From contig NZ_JAPENW010000001.1 of the NCBI RefSeq assembly GCF_026341855.1, positions 434,001-498,000 of the forward strand: DNA of 64,000 bases, written 5' to 3'. Within the stretch, counting starts at the first letter, position 1; the number at the start of each line of letters is the position of its first letter. The DNA is from Streptomyces sp. NBC_00568. GTDB lineage: Bacteria > Actinomycetota > Actinomycetes > Streptomycetales > Streptomycetaceae. This document shows positions 26,871 to 35,208 of this stretch, one piece after another. The notes under the pieces were generated by a model. That model saw nothing but the letters and a program-made list of their open reading frames with translations, searched no databases and was not told the DNA's origin. The translations under genes were made by a program, and so were the position numbers.

Positions 26871-28136
26871 ATGGGAGGGCGCAGACCGCGGACCGGTCAT
26901 GACTGGAAGCTGCTAGCGGAGTCGTGTGTGGCTCTGCTGGACCGGCTGCCCGAGCTCGTCGACGAGCACGTCAGGCAGCTCACCGAGTACTCCTCCGTCT
27001 ACGGACAGGTGCTGCCGTACGACCAGCAGTGGCGGGAGGCGGAGACCGCGATGCGGATCGGCATCCAGGCGATCTCCGCGCCCCGGGACTCACCCCGCCG
27101 CGATCTGGAACACGCCGAGGCGGCGGGCCGGCGGCGGGCCCAGCAGGGGCTGCCGCTCGAACTCCTCGTGCACGCCTACCGTGCCGCGGGCTATCTGGTG
27201 TGGGACGCGCTGATGGAGAGCGCGGCGAGCCGGGAGCCCGAGCGCCTCGCGGTGCTCATGCGGTGCGCCACGATGGTCTGGTCGGCCGTGGACGCGCAGG
27301 CCGCGACCGCGTCGGAGTCCTACCTCGCCACGGAACGGGAGCTGCGGCGGCGCACGGACGAGCAGTTGCAGGCCCTGCTCGACGCTCTGCTGGAGGGCCA
27401 GGAGGCACCGGGGCTCGCGGCGCGGGCGGCCGCCGGGCTCGATCTGCCCGAGCACGGACCGTACGCGGTCGTGGTGCTGCGGACGGAGCGCCACGACGGA
27501 CGGGACGGCTGCGTCCGGCCGATGCTGGGGGCGGGGCTGCGGTTCATCTGGCGGATGCGGGCCGACTGCGAGATCGGGGTGGTGGCGCTGGACGCCGACC
27601 AGGGCCTGGACGCGGTGGCCCGGCTGCTCGACGGACGGCGCTCGGGTCCGGGCGGTATCAGCCCCGTGGTCTCGGGACTCGGCGAGCTGGGCCGGGCCCG
27701 GCGGTGGGCCGAGCTGGCGCTGCGCACCTGTCCGCCGGACGCGACCGCTGTCGTACGCCTCGATCAGCGGATGCCGACGGCACTCGTCGTGAGCCAGCCG
27801 GAGCTGGCCGACCGGCTGGTGTCGGACGTGTTCGGCGCGCTGCTGGAGCTCGAACCGGGCGACCGGGCCGTGCTGATCGAGACGCTGGACATGTGGCTGG
27901 CCTGCGAGGGTTCCGCGGGTCGGGCCGCGGGCCGCCTGTACTGCCACCGGAACACCGTCTTCAACCGCCTCCGCCGGCTGGAGCAGCTGACGTCCCGCTC
28001 ACTGGCCCGCCCCCGCGACCTGATCGAGATGACCCTGGCCCTGGACGCCTACCGGCTGGCAGGCGCGAGGGCGGTCCCGGGGACGGGTACGGGGACTGGG
28101 ACTGGGACTGGGGTGGGCACGGGGGCGGGACGGTGA
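26871..28136 (+). CDS. PucR/CdaR-like transcriptional regulator with RsbRD-type N-terminal domain
   Basis: 421-aa regulator. The N-terminal 170 residues form an all-helical RsbRD_N-like domain (LPELVDEHVRQL, LPLELLVHAYRAAGYLVWD), the middle resembles the GGDEF-like region of CdaR proteins, and the C terminus has the PucR helix-turn-helix (GSAGRAAGRLYCHRNTVFNR, RLRRLEQLTSRS). Divergent from the liv operon, so it probably senses the transported compound or a derivative. No Shine-Dalgarno; CATCCT lies 6 nt before the ATG, suggesting a leaderless message. It ends in a Gly-Thr repeat tail (GTGTGTGTG) encoded by tandem DNA. Confidence 0.88.
   Translation: MGGRRPRTGHDWKLLAESCVALLDRLPELVDEHVRQLTEYSSVYGQVLPYDQQWREAETAMRIGIQAISAPRDSPRRDLEHAEAAGRRRAQQGLPLELLVHAYRAAGYLVWDALMESAASREPERLAVLMRCATMVWSAVDAQAATASESYLATERELRRRTDEQLQALLDALLEGQEAPGLAARAAAGLDLPEHGPYAVVVLRTERHDGRDGCVRPMLGAGLRFIWRMRADCEIGVVALDADQGLDAVARLLDGRRSGPGGISPVVSGLGELGRARRWAELALRTCPPDATAVVRLDQRMPTALVVSQPELADRLVSDVFGALLELEPGDRAVLIETLDMWLACEGSAGRAAGRLYCHRNTVFNRLRRLEQLTSRSLARPRDLIEMTLALDAYRLAGARAVPGTGTGTGTGTGVGTGAGR
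28081..28133 (+). repeat. short tandem repeat at the 3' end of the regulator gene
   Basis: Repeated GGGACT/GGGACG hexamers encode the Gly-Thr tail of the PucR-like regulator. Slippage here would lengthen or shorten the tail in 2-residue steps. Confidence 0.7.
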
Positions 28137-28149
28137 GACGGCGGCGTCG

Positions 28150-28250
28150 GACGACAGGCGTCGGCCGTCCGACTACAGGCGACCGACGGCAGGCAACCGA
28201 CGACCGACGGCAGGCGACCGACGGCAGGCGGCAGGCGGCAGGCGGCAGGC
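28150..28250. repeat. tandem repeats between regulator and glycerate kinase genes
   Basis: The 14-mer GACCGACGGCAGGC occurs at 28181, 28202 and 28216, followed by back-to-back GGCAGGC heptamers to about 28250. It lies between convergent genes. No spacer structure, so not a CRISPR. Confidence 0.75.
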
Positions 28251-28308
28251 CACAGAGCAGGGCGGTGGATCGCCCTGGGAGCCGAAGGGGTGGCGAACCC
28301 CTTGGGCC

Positions 28309-29460
28309 TCAGACCAGGAAGTCCCGGCCGATGTTCTCCGCCACCCGCTCCAGGATCGGCCCCGCGTCGGAGATGCACTTCGCGATGTCGGGCTCGACCT
28401 CGGTGAGGGGATACGCCCGCCGGATGCCGGCCCTGCCGAGCGCCTCCGGCGGGAGCGCGAGGCGGCCGCAGACCGCGACGACCTCCTTGCCTTCGGCACG
28501 GGCGGCCGCCGCGACCCCCGCGGGCGCCTTTCCGTGCAGTGTCTGCTCGTCGAGGGACCCCTCGCCGGTGATCACCAGCGTGGCGCGCTCCAGCGCGGCC
28601 GCGAAGCCGAGGACCTCGAGCATCACCTCGATGCCGGGCCGGAAGCGGGCGCCGAGCACCAGAGCCCCGTAGCCGATGCCGCCGGCGGCGCCCGCGCCGG
28701 GCGCGGAGGCGTACCCGGCCGCCTTCGGCCCGATCGCCTTCTCCAGGACGGTCGCGAAGTGGGCGAGTGCGGTGTCCAGCGTCGCCACGTCGTCGGGACC
28801 CGCCCCCTTCTGGGGGCCGTACACGGCGGGCGCGCCCTTGGGGCCCGTCAACGGGTTGTCCACATCGCTGGCGAGGACGAGGTCGACCGCGGAGAGCCGG
28901 TCGTCCAGGCCCGACAGATCGGCGGTCTCCACGTCACGCAGTGCCGCGCCGCCGGGAGCCACCGGCTCACCGTGCGCGTCGAGGAAACGCGCGCCGAGCG
29001 CGGACAGCATGCCCGCGCCGCCGTCCGTCGTCGCGCTGCCGCCCACGCCGAAGACGATGGTGCGGGCACCGGCGTCCAGCGCCGCGCGCAGCAGTTCCCC
29101 GGAGCCGTACGTCGAGGACGAGAGCGGGGCGAAGACGCCCTTGGGCAGCCGCTGCAACCCGCTCGCCTCGGCCATCTCCACGACCGCGGTGTCACCGCGC
29201 AGCGCGTACGCGGCGGTCACCTCGTCGCCCAGCGGTCCGGCGACGCGCACCTCGCGGCGCTCGAATCCGGCCGCGACCGCCGCGTCTACGGTGCCGTCAC
29301 CGCCGTCGGCCACGGGCAGCGACTCGACCTCGACCCGCGGCGCGACCCGGCGCAGTCCGGCCGTCACCCGCTCCGCGACCTGCACGGCCGTCAGCGATCC
29401 CTTGAACTTGTCCGCGGCGATGAGCACACGCGGGGTCCGATTCACTGCAGCGTCCGCCAC
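28309..29460 (-). CDS. glycerate kinase
   Basis: 383-aa kinase phosphorylating D-glycerate (glycerate kinase type 1 family). Conserved APDKF-like opening IAADKFKGSLTAVQVAERV, PVADGGDGTVDA, and the GVGGSATTDGGAGML loop. It feeds glycerate, for example from glyoxylate or serine turnover, into glycolysis, which could link to glyoxylate from the ethylmalonyl-CoA pathway, but it is 8 kb away and regulation in common is not shown. GTG at 29460 has AAGGGGA 7 nt upstream. An ATG at 29493 in the same frame is the alternative. Confidence 0.92.
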   Translation of the reverse strand: MADAAVNRTPRVLIAADKFKGSLTAVQVAERVTAGLRRVAPRVEVESLPVADGGDGTVDAAVAAGFERREVRVAGPLGDEVTAAYALRGDTAVVEMAEASGLQRLPKGVFAPLSSSTYGSGELLRAALDAGARTIVFGVGGSATTDGGAGMLSALGARFLDAHGEPVAPGGAALRDVETADLSGLDDRLSAVDLVLASDVDNPLTGPKGAPAVYGPQKGAGPDDVATLDTALAHFATVLEKAIGPKAAGYASAPGAGAAGGIGYGALVLGARFRPGIEVMLEVLGFAAALERATLVITGEGSLDEQTLHGKAPAGVAAAARAEGKEVVAVCGRLALPPEALGRAGIRRAYPLTEVEPDIAKCISDAGPILERVAENIGRDFLV

Positions 29461-29713
29461 CTTGCATTCCCCTTGCTTCCGGGCCTTGCACACGTCAAGG
29501 CAGTCGCGCCGCTGCGACCTTAACCGGAGGAAGCCCCCGCCGTCATGCCCCGCCCAGCCCGCGGGACAGGCTGCGCGACGGCCCTCGGGGCGGCCCGCGG
29601 CCGATGCTCACGGGCGCGCGGCATCGGCGGCATCGGCGTCGTCGAGGGCGCCCGGAGCGCCCGCTTCCGTGCCCCAGCGAGCATCCCCGCCCGGAATTGG
29701 GTAGACCGGAGCC

Positions 29714-30799
29714 ATGACCCCTGTGGGCACAGACCTCGCCGACCGCGTCCTCGGGGGCTGGCTGGGCCGGATCGCGGGCAACATGCTCGGCAAGCCGGTC
29801 GAGCAGGGCGACCACTGGACGCGGGACCGGATCGACCGCTATCTGCGGCAGGCCGCGGCCCTGCCCCTGACCGACTACCTCCCCGGGCCCGCAGAGGACG
29901 CCGCGGGCGGCGAGTTCGAGCTGCGGCCCGAGTGGCGCGACTGCGTGCGCGGCCGCATCCACGGCAGTTGCCGTGACGACGACGTGGACTACGCGATCCT
30001 CGGGCTCGACCTCCTGGAGACGCACGGCTTCTCGTTCAGCACCGAACAGGTGGGTGACCTGTGGCTGCTGCGCCTGCCGTATCTCCAAACGTTCACGGCG
30101 GAGCGGGCCGCGTACCGCAACCTCGCCCAGGGTCTGAAACCCCCGCTCACGGCGACGTACGAGAATCCGTACCAGGAGTGGATCGGCGCGCTGATCCGCG
30201 CCGACGTCTACGGCTGGACCTGCCCGGGGCTCCCGCAGCGCGCCGCCTCGCTGGCCCGCCGGGACGCCGTCCTCTCGCACACCGGCAACGGCGTGTACGG
30301 CGCGATGTGGGCGGCGGCGCTGATCTCCGCGGCCTTCACCGCCCCGTCCGTCCGGGACGCGCTGGACACGGCACTCACCGTGATCCCCGCGAGCAGCCGC
30401 CTGGCCCGCACCGTACGCCGGGTGCAGACGCTTCACGAGACCCGGATGACCTGGGAGGACACGCTCAACACGGTGTCCGAGGAGACCGCCGGGATGGGCT
30501 GGATCCACACGGTGCCGAACGCGGCGGTCCTGACCGCCGGGCTCCTGTACGGCGACGGCGACTTCACGCGCACCATCACGCTGACCGTCCGGGGCGGCCT
30601 GGACACCGACTCCAACGGCGCGACCGCCGGCTCCGTCGCGGGCGTCCTGTGCGGGGCGGACGCGATTCCCGCGCAGTGGAAGGACCCGCTGGAAGACACC
30701 GTGCGCAGCGCGGTGTTCGGCTTCGACGGGGTACGGATCAGCGAGCTCGCGTCGCGCACGGTCGCGTTGGCGGAGGTCGGGGCCGGAGCCCGGATCTAG
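29714..30799 (+). CDS. ADP-ribosylglycohydrolase family protein
   Basis: 361-aa all-helical ARH-fold protein that would remove ADP-ribose from a protein, nucleoside or small molecule. The metal-binding acidic motifs are GSCRDDDVDYAI (near residue 95) and GGLDTDSNGATAGS (near residue 300), as in the DraG/ARH family, and the opening LGGWLGRIAGNMLGKPVE is typical. No Shine-Dalgarno; TAGACC lies 6 nt before the ATG, so the mRNA may be leaderless. Target unknown. Confidence 0.9.
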   Translation: MTPVGTDLADRVLGGWLGRIAGNMLGKPVEQGDHWTRDRIDRYLRQAAALPLTDYLPGPAEDAAGGEFELRPEWRDCVRGRIHGSCRDDDVDYAILGLDLLETHGFSFSTEQVGDLWLLRLPYLQTFTAERAAYRNLAQGLKPPLTATYENPYQEWIGALIRADVYGWTCPGLPQRAASLARRDAVLSHTGNGVYGAMWAAALISAAFTAPSVRDALDTALTVIPASSRLARTVRRVQTLHETRMTWEDTLNTVSEETAGMGWIHTVPNAAVLTAGLLYGDGDFTRTITLTVRGGLDTDSNGATAGSVAGVLCGADAIPAQWKDPLEDTVRSAVFGFDGVRISELASRTVALAEVGAGARI

Positions 30800-30916
30800 C
30801 GCGCGGCGGGCCGGTTCGTCGTCCTGGCCGCGGGGGCCGAAGTGCCGTACGTTCCAGGGGTGTTGGAGTCGGTGTCCCGGCCCGCTCCCTTGTGTACCCG
30901 CGCGCGGCCGGGCAGC

Positions 30917-30949
30917 GAGTCCGGGGAACATCCGAGTCCGGGGAACGTC
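30917..30949. repeat. direct repeat upstream of the NUDIX gene
   Basis: GAGTCCGGGGAACATC (30917-30932) and GAGTCCGGGGAACGTC (30934-30949) are 15/16 identical with 17-bp period, just upstream of the -10 at 30963-30968. They could be paired activator sites. Confidence 0.55.
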
Positions 30950-30962
30950 GGGACGCGCTCGA

Positions 30963-30968
30963 TACCCT
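30963..30968 (+). promoter_or_regulatory. -10 element of leaderless NUDIX promoter
   Basis: TACCCT (TAnnnT) lies 6 nt before the GTG start, and there is no convincing ribosome-binding site. Confidence 0.45.
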
Positions 30969-30974
30969 TCCTGG

Positions 30975-31466
30975 GTGACCACTTCGGACTTCGCCGCATA
31001 CATCGCCGGTCTGCCCCGTGTCCTCGCCGGGGCCGCCGCTCTCTTCCGGGACGCCGAGGGGCGGGTGCTGCTCGTCGAGCCGAACTACCGCGAGGGCTGG
31101 GCGCTGCCGGGCGGAACCGTGGAGTCGGACGCCGGGGAGAGCCCACGGCAGGGCGCGCGCCGCGAGACGGCCGAGGAGATCGGCCTCGACGTGGAGCTCG
31201 GACGGCTGCTGGCCGTCGACTGGGTCCAGGGGCCGGGGCGCCCGCCGCTGGTGGCGTATCTGTACGACGGCGGAGTGCTCGGCGAGCACGAGCTCAAGGC
31301 GATCCGCCTGCAGGAGGAGGAGCTGCTGTCCTGGCGTCTGGTGCCGCGCGAGGAACTGGCCGCGCATCTGCCGGGCGCGCTGGGCCGTCGTGTCCTCGCC
31401 GGACTCGACGTCCTGGGGAAGGGCTCGGGGACGGCGGAACTGGAGAACGGCCACCGGGTGGGCTGA
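30975..31466 (+). CDS. NUDIX hydrolase
   Basis: 163-aa pyrophosphohydrolase with the NUDIX box GGTVESDAGESPRQGARRET followed by AEEIGL (GX5EX7REUXEEXGU complete, about residues 47-69). It would hydrolyse a nucleoside-diphosphate-linked compound. The family includes ADP-ribose and dinucleotide hydrolases, and the gene follows an ADP-ribosylglycohydrolase gene by 175 bp, so ADP-ribose is one plausible substrate (inference). The GTG start at 30975 is supported by the leaderless promoter. Confidence 0.9.
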   Translation: MTTSDFAAYIAGLPRVLAGAAALFRDAEGRVLLVEPNYREGWALPGGTVESDAGESPRQGARRETAEEIGLDVELGRLLAVDWVQGPGRPPLVAYLYDGGVLGEHELKAIRLQEEELLSWRLVPREELAAHLPGALGRRVLAGLDVLGKGSGTAELENGHRVG

Positions 31467-31672
31467 CCCGGGCGCAGGACGCGCGGGGCCTCGGCACAGG
31501 GATCCGGCCCCGGGTGACCCCGGGCGCCCGGTCCGCGGGTTCCACGGGTTCCCCGGGTTCTGGTCGCTCCGGGCCCGCGGGTCTTCTCACCGCGACCCGG
31601 CACGCGTGCCCCTCGCACAGCCGGTGCCCGTGTGTGCCCGCCTCACACGCGGGAGCGTGGACGCCCATGCCT

Positions 31673-31703
31673 CGGCGGCCGAGGGCTCACCCCTCGGCCG
31701 CCG
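31673..31703. terminator. bidirectional hairpin between NUDIX and SHOCT genes
   Basis: CGGCGGCCGAGGG / CCCTCGGCCGCCG, perfect 13-bp stem with a 5-nt loop, between convergent genes. No T-tract. Confidence 0.85.
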
Positions 31704-31711
31704 GGCCCGCG

Positions 31712-31739
31712 TTCTCGTCTCTCGTCTCTCGTCTCTCGT
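31712..31739. repeat. 7-bp tandem repeat
   Basis: About 3.7 copies of TCTCGTC directly after the terminator hairpin and 18 bp before the SHOCT stop codon. A simple repeat prone to slippage, with no obvious role. Confidence 0.7.
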
Positions 31740-31756
31740 AGAGGACCCTGCGCGGG

Positions 31757-32038
31757 TCAGCCGAGGATCCTGCGCTTCTGTTCCTCGAATTCGGCTTCGG
31801 TGAGGACGCCCTGGGCCTTGAGGTCCCCCAACTGCTTCAGCTGATCGATCTTGCTGGTCATGTCGTCCGCCGGCGCGGCGGGCGGGGGCGCGGCGGCGGG
31901 CGGCGGCTCCTGGTACTGCTGCTGGGTTTCCTGCTGGGCCCATCGCCCCTGCTGACGACGTGACACACGGTTCGAGACGGCGGTGGCTGTACCGGCCACG
32001 ACGGCGGTGCGGGCGACCCCGCGGAGGAGACCTGGCAC
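31757..32038 (-). CDS. small SHOCT-domain protein
   Basis: 93-aa protein with an N-terminal hydrophobic/amphipathic segment (LLRGVARTAVVAGTATAVS), a Gln-Pro-Ala-rich linker, and a C-terminal SHOCT domain (IDQLKQLGDLKAQGVLTEAE, then FEEQKRRIL). SHOCT domains are thought to mediate oligomerisation. Function unknown. GAAAGG precedes the ATG by about 4 nt. Confidence 0.9.
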   Translation of the reverse strand: MPGLLRGVARTAVVAGTATAVSNRVSRRQQGRWAQQETQQQYQEPPPAAAPPPAAPADDMTSKIDQLKQLGDLKAQGVLTEAEFEEQKRRILG

Positions 32039-32287
32039 GGTGGTTTCCTTTCAGGCACGAGGCGGAGGGAATGCCCCTCAAGGGATTCGATACCTCGCGG
32101 TGCGCCGAATTCCCGGCGCGCCGGACAGGTCCATTGGAGCACCGTACGCATTCCCCCGCACATCGGTCTCGGCCCCGACCGGCGCGGTTTCCGACGATCT
32201 GCCGGTCCGTCATTCTCGTGGCAAGCTGAAATGTGGCCACCGACCGTCACCCGGTCAGTGGCGAGGTCTAGTCAGAAGGAGCTCGCA

Positions 32288-32719
32288 ATGGCTACGACGG
32301 GTATGCACCGGCAGGGAACCGCCGGCAGTTCGGGCGCGTGGGTGTCCGGCTGGACCGCCTTCGCCGGGGTCATGATGATCTTCGGCGGTGCGATGGCGAT
32401 CTTCCAGGGCATCGCCGCCATCGCCGAGGACGACGTCTTCGTCACCACCCGCAACTACGCTTACAGCTTCGACCTCACGAGCTGGGGCTGGATCCACCTC
32501 ACCCTCGGCGTCCTGGTCGTTCTCGCCGGCGTCGCCGTGTTCCGCGGAATGCTGTGGGCCCGCATCGTCGGCATCACGCTGGCGGGCCTGGCCATGATCG
32601 CCAACTTCATGTGGCTCCCGTACTCCCCGGTGTGGGCCAGCGTTCTGATCGCCATCGACGCCTTCGTCATCTGGGCGCTGTGCGTCGGGTCCGGCCGGGA
32701 CGCCGCCCGTACCGACTAA
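32288..32719 (+). CDS. DUF7144-type four-helix membrane protein
   Basis: 143-aa membrane protein with four hydrophobic segments (starting near residues 18, 60, 85 and 110) and short loops, matching a family abundant in streptomycetes and of unknown function. AGAAGGAG lies 6 nt before the ATG at 32288, which settles the start. The promoter region has GTCAGTG-N8-TAGTCA (32254-32274), a partial resemblance to the DNA-damage promoter class. Confidence 0.88.
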   Translation: MATTGMHRQGTAGSSGAWVSGWTAFAGVMMIFGGAMAIFQGIAAIAEDDVFVTTRNYAYSFDLTSWGWIHLTLGVLVVLAGVAVFRGMLWARIVGITLAGLAMIANFMWLPYSPVWASVLIAIDAFVIWALCVGSGRDAARTD

Positions 32720-32758
32720 CACCTGACCGGCCGCGCCTTCCCAGCGCGCTCCGACCAG

Positions 32759-32790
32759 CAGCGGCCCCGCACCGAGGTGCGGGGCCGCTG
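32759..32790. terminator. terminator downstream of the DUF7144 gene
   Basis: CAGCGGCCCCGCACC-GA-GGTGCGGGGCCGCTG: perfect 15-bp stem 40 bp after the stop codon. Confidence 0.9.
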
Positions 32791-32879
32791 TCGGTTCAGA
32801 CTCATCCCACTCAGACTCATCCCACCCCCAGACCCCCACGCGGCGCAGCCGGGCACGCGCCGCGGGCGCGGGGGGGCAC

Positions 32880-33030
32880 GGCCCGCCGCGGGCCCGGCGG
32901 ACGCAGCGAGCATGTGGCGGGCACGGCGGACACAGTGAGCACGCGGCGAGCACGGCGAATGCAGCGGGCACGGCGGCGGACGCGACGGGCACGGCGGCGG
33001 ACGCGGCGGGCACGGCGGCGAGCACGACCG
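32880..33030. repeat. degenerate tandem repeats (about 21-29 bp units)
   Basis: Variants of GGGCACGGCGGCGGACGC recur at least five times, first spaced about 29 bp then 21 bp. The last three units are nearly identical. There is no coding content and no inverted symmetry. Confidence 0.65.
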
Positions 33031-33072
33031 CGCCCCCGGATACCGCTGGTCGGCGGTGTCCGGGGGCGCGGT

Positions 33073-33115
33073 CGAGGCCGGTCCGCCTCGCCGTCGGCGG
33101 AGCGGACCGGCCTCG
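33073..33115. terminator. terminator of the DUF6325 gene
   Basis: CGAGGCCGGTCCGC / GCGGACCGGCCTCG, 14-bp perfect stem with a loop that can itself pair (CGCC/GGCG). It starts 8 bp beyond the minus-strand stop at 33123. Confidence 0.85.
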
Positions 33116-33122
33116 GTGTCCT

Positions 33123-33566
33123 CTATCCGGCGTCCGTGTCGTCGAGCGCGGCCAGCACCGCCGGCACCGGGATGCGCCCGGAGGCGACCATCTGGGCACC
33201 GCCGCGTCGCAGGGCGGTGGCGAAGGGCGCCGCCCACACGTTCTCGTAGACCAGGATTCCGGCCGAGTTGCCGGGCTTCAGGGCCCTGCCCGCCTCCTCG
33301 ATGTCGTCGTCGCCGAGCAGGCCGGAGGACGCGCCCTCGAAGACGGCCAGGTCGAGCGCGCCGTCTCCGGTGAGGTCGGCGATCTCCAGGCCGACCACGG
33401 ATCCGTCCTCGTCCTTTCTCACGAACAGAAGGTCGAGGATCCGAATGAGGCCGCGGTCCACCAGATCGACCAGAATCGGAAATCCCTCGCCCGTCATTCG
33501 GTTGCCGGGAAACTCGACGACCACATAGTCGATCGGTCCCATCTCGACGAATTCCTCTTCGCTCAC
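33123..33566 (-). CDS. DUF6325 family protein
   Basis: 147-aa acidic cytoplasmic protein. MGPIDYVVVEFPGNRM, RILDLLFVRKDEDGSV and IPVPAVLAALDD are the conserved blocks of this actinobacterial family of unknown function. It is usually found near SHOCT and small membrane proteins, as here. GTG start with GGGGTGA 5 nt upstream. No enzymatic motif is visible. Confidence 0.85.
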   Translation of the reverse strand: MSEEEFVEMGPIDYVVVEFPGNRMTGEGFPILVDLVDRGLIRILDLLFVRKDEDGSVVGLEIADLTGDGALDLAVFEGASSGLLGDDDIEEAGRALKPGNSAGILVYENVWAAPFATALRRGGAQMVASGRIPVPAVLAALDDTDAG

Positions 33567-33711
33567 GGCTTCACCCCTGCGTGGTCATGGTGATCCCCCT
33601 ACCCCCCATTGCATTGCAGTCCATTGCAGCATCGGACCGATGCCGCCGCACTTCGGTGCGACGGCCTTTCCCGCGCCTGACGGACGCGGCGATCCGGGCG
33701 GTTGGAGCGGC

Positions 33712-33790
33712 GGCTCGGGGTTCAGCGACTCAGGGCTCGGCAAGGCCCGGGGCTCGGACGCGGCTCGGGGCCCGGACCCCTCGGTGGCTC
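33712..33790. repeat. interspersed GGCTCGG heptamers
   Basis: Five copies of GGCTCGG within about 80 bp, between the DUF6325 gene's upstream region and the end of the GAP-family gene. Just before it, 33605-33630 has TTGCA-containing direct repeats (CATTGCA three times), locally AT-rich and possibly part of the DUF6325 promoter. Confidence 0.5.
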
Positions 33791-33797
33791 GGACGGT

Positions 33798-34466
33798 TCA
33801 CGCGGTCAGCTGGTAGATGCTCTTGCCCACCAGCCACAGCCCCAGGAACAGCACCAACGAAACCAGCGCCTGCTCCTGGTGCCCCTCCAGCCACGTACGC
33901 AGCTTCGCGAGCCGTACGTGGGCCGATCGCGGGGCGAACGTCGCGTAGAGCTCCATCGTCAGCAGGCTGGAACTGGCCAGCAGGCAGTAGCCCATCAGTG
34001 CCGCGTACGACGCGGCATGCGCGAGGTTCGCGTCCACGACCGTGGCGGCTCCGGCCGCGACCATCCCCCACGGCTGGAGCAGCAGCGCCAGCCCGGCCGC
34101 GGACCAGGGGGAGATCTGCTCGATCCTCGACATGAAGCCGGCCGACTTGCGCCGCTTGCCGATGTTGCGGCGGGTGCGCTCCGCGTAGCAGACCATTCCG
34201 ACGCCGATGGCCAGTTTGACCGCCAGGGCGGCCGTCGACGGCGCGGACTTCGGCGCCGGTGGCTGGCCGCCGGTCATGATCAGTACGGCGGCGATGATGC
34301 CGACGAAGGTGGCCAGCCAGGTGAGGATGAAGGCGAGGCCCTTCCAGACTCCGTTGCGTGCCGACAGCACCAGCACGAATCCGGTGACCGGCAGCGGGTC
34401 CAGGGCGATCACCAGACCGATGAGGACCAGGTCAAGGACCATCGCCGCCCCCGCCTGGTCCAGCAC
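33798..34466 (-). CDS. GAP (Sap-like) family integral membrane protein
   Basis: 222-aa membrane protein with about six hydrophobic segments, resembling the mycobacterial GAP/Sap proteins linked to glycolipid export and the LysE-like fold (LVLIGLVIALDPLPVTGFVL near the N terminus, PWGMVAAGAATVVDANLAHA in the middle). Export of a peptidolipid or glycolipid is only an analogy. GTG at 34466 has GGTGAG upstream. ATG at 34442 is an alternative with GGCGGGGG upstream. Confidence 0.82.
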   Translation of the reverse strand: MLDQAGAAMVLDLVLIGLVIALDPLPVTGFVLVLSARNGVWKGLAFILTWLATFVGIIAAVLIMTGGQPPAPKSAPSTAALAVKLAIGVGMVCYAERTRRNIGKRRKSAGFMSRIEQISPWSAAGLALLLQPWGMVAAGAATVVDANLAHAASYAALMGYCLLASSSLLTMELYATFAPRSAHVRLAKLRTWLEGHQEQALVSLVLFLGLWLVGKSIYQLTA

Positions 34467-34650
34467 GGCTCACCGCCGCGGCATCGCGCATGCCTTCATC
34501 GTCACCTCCCCCGCCCACCTCCACAAATCCACGGTTCCACCCGCCTCACCATCGCCCGCCGAACACCCCCGTACGGCCCAATGGCACTCGCGCCGCGAGC
34601 CCGGCGGACGCACCGGACCGCACCCTGGTTGCGCGGTCGCTCCCGACGGG

Positions 34651-35208
34651 GTGTGCGGCGACTGCCCGAAGCGGGGAGCGGAATACGCGCAGGCGAAGGA
34701 CCCGGCCCGAACACCGGCGGCGGCCGGAGCCGTTGGCGCGGGCAGCGCGGGCAGCGCGGGCAGCGCGGGCAGCGCCGAGGAACGGTTCCCGGTGATCACC
34801 CGCCTCACCTCGCATCTCATCGCGGTGAACCTGCTGGACTCCGCGACATGGCTCGCCGCCCAGGCCTTCCTCACCGCCGTCCCCCTGCTCTTCGTGGTCG
34901 CCTCCTTCGCCCCTCGGTCGGTACGCACCGAGATCGTCGACTCCGTGCACGACGTCCTCGGCCTCGGCGGCTCCGCGGGCATCACCGCCGGTGCCGTCAT
35001 CGCACGGGAACCCGCCGTGGCCCGCCGCCTGGGCTCGCCCGACCGGCCCGACCGGCCCAGCGCGGGAACCGGCCGTAACCCGAGGTCCGGGTCTCCCGAT
35101 TCACCCAACTCGCCGGGCATATCGCCCAGAGCTACCTTGGTGAGCGGGCCGGACGACCCCTTCGGCCGGCAGGCCCGGATCACGATCCAAGGACGGTGGC
35201 CGGCATGA
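34651..35208 (+). pseudogene. truncated YihY/BrkB-family membrane protein remnant
   Basis: The in-frame segment FPVITRLTSHLIAVNLLDSA, then AQAFLTAVPLLFVVASFAP, matches the start of actinobacterial YihY-type proteins (normally about 300 aa, six membrane spans). After VLGLGGSAG (about 35000) the similarity stops and the frame runs into Pro/Ser/Arg-rich sequence. Only the first membrane segment remains, so this is judged a decayed gene. Upstream it contains four copies of the 9-mer GGCAGCGCG (about 34741-34775) coding Gly-Ser-Ala. The exact former start is unknown. Confidence 0.6.

Larger units (their letters stand above)
32720..33122. other. 403-bp gene-free stretch of terminators and repeats
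   Basis: Between convergent genes. It holds a terminator (32759-32790), a perfect 15-bp tandem duplication of TCAGACTCATCCCAC (32796-32825), degenerate repeats (about 32880-33030) and a second terminator (33073-33115). No credible coding content: the frames that stay open are driven by the repeats. Confidence 0.7.

Noticed and set aside
28150..28250. Possible CRISPR array
   Set aside because: Repeats are only 7-14 bp and run directly into each other without unique spacers, and no cas genes are present.
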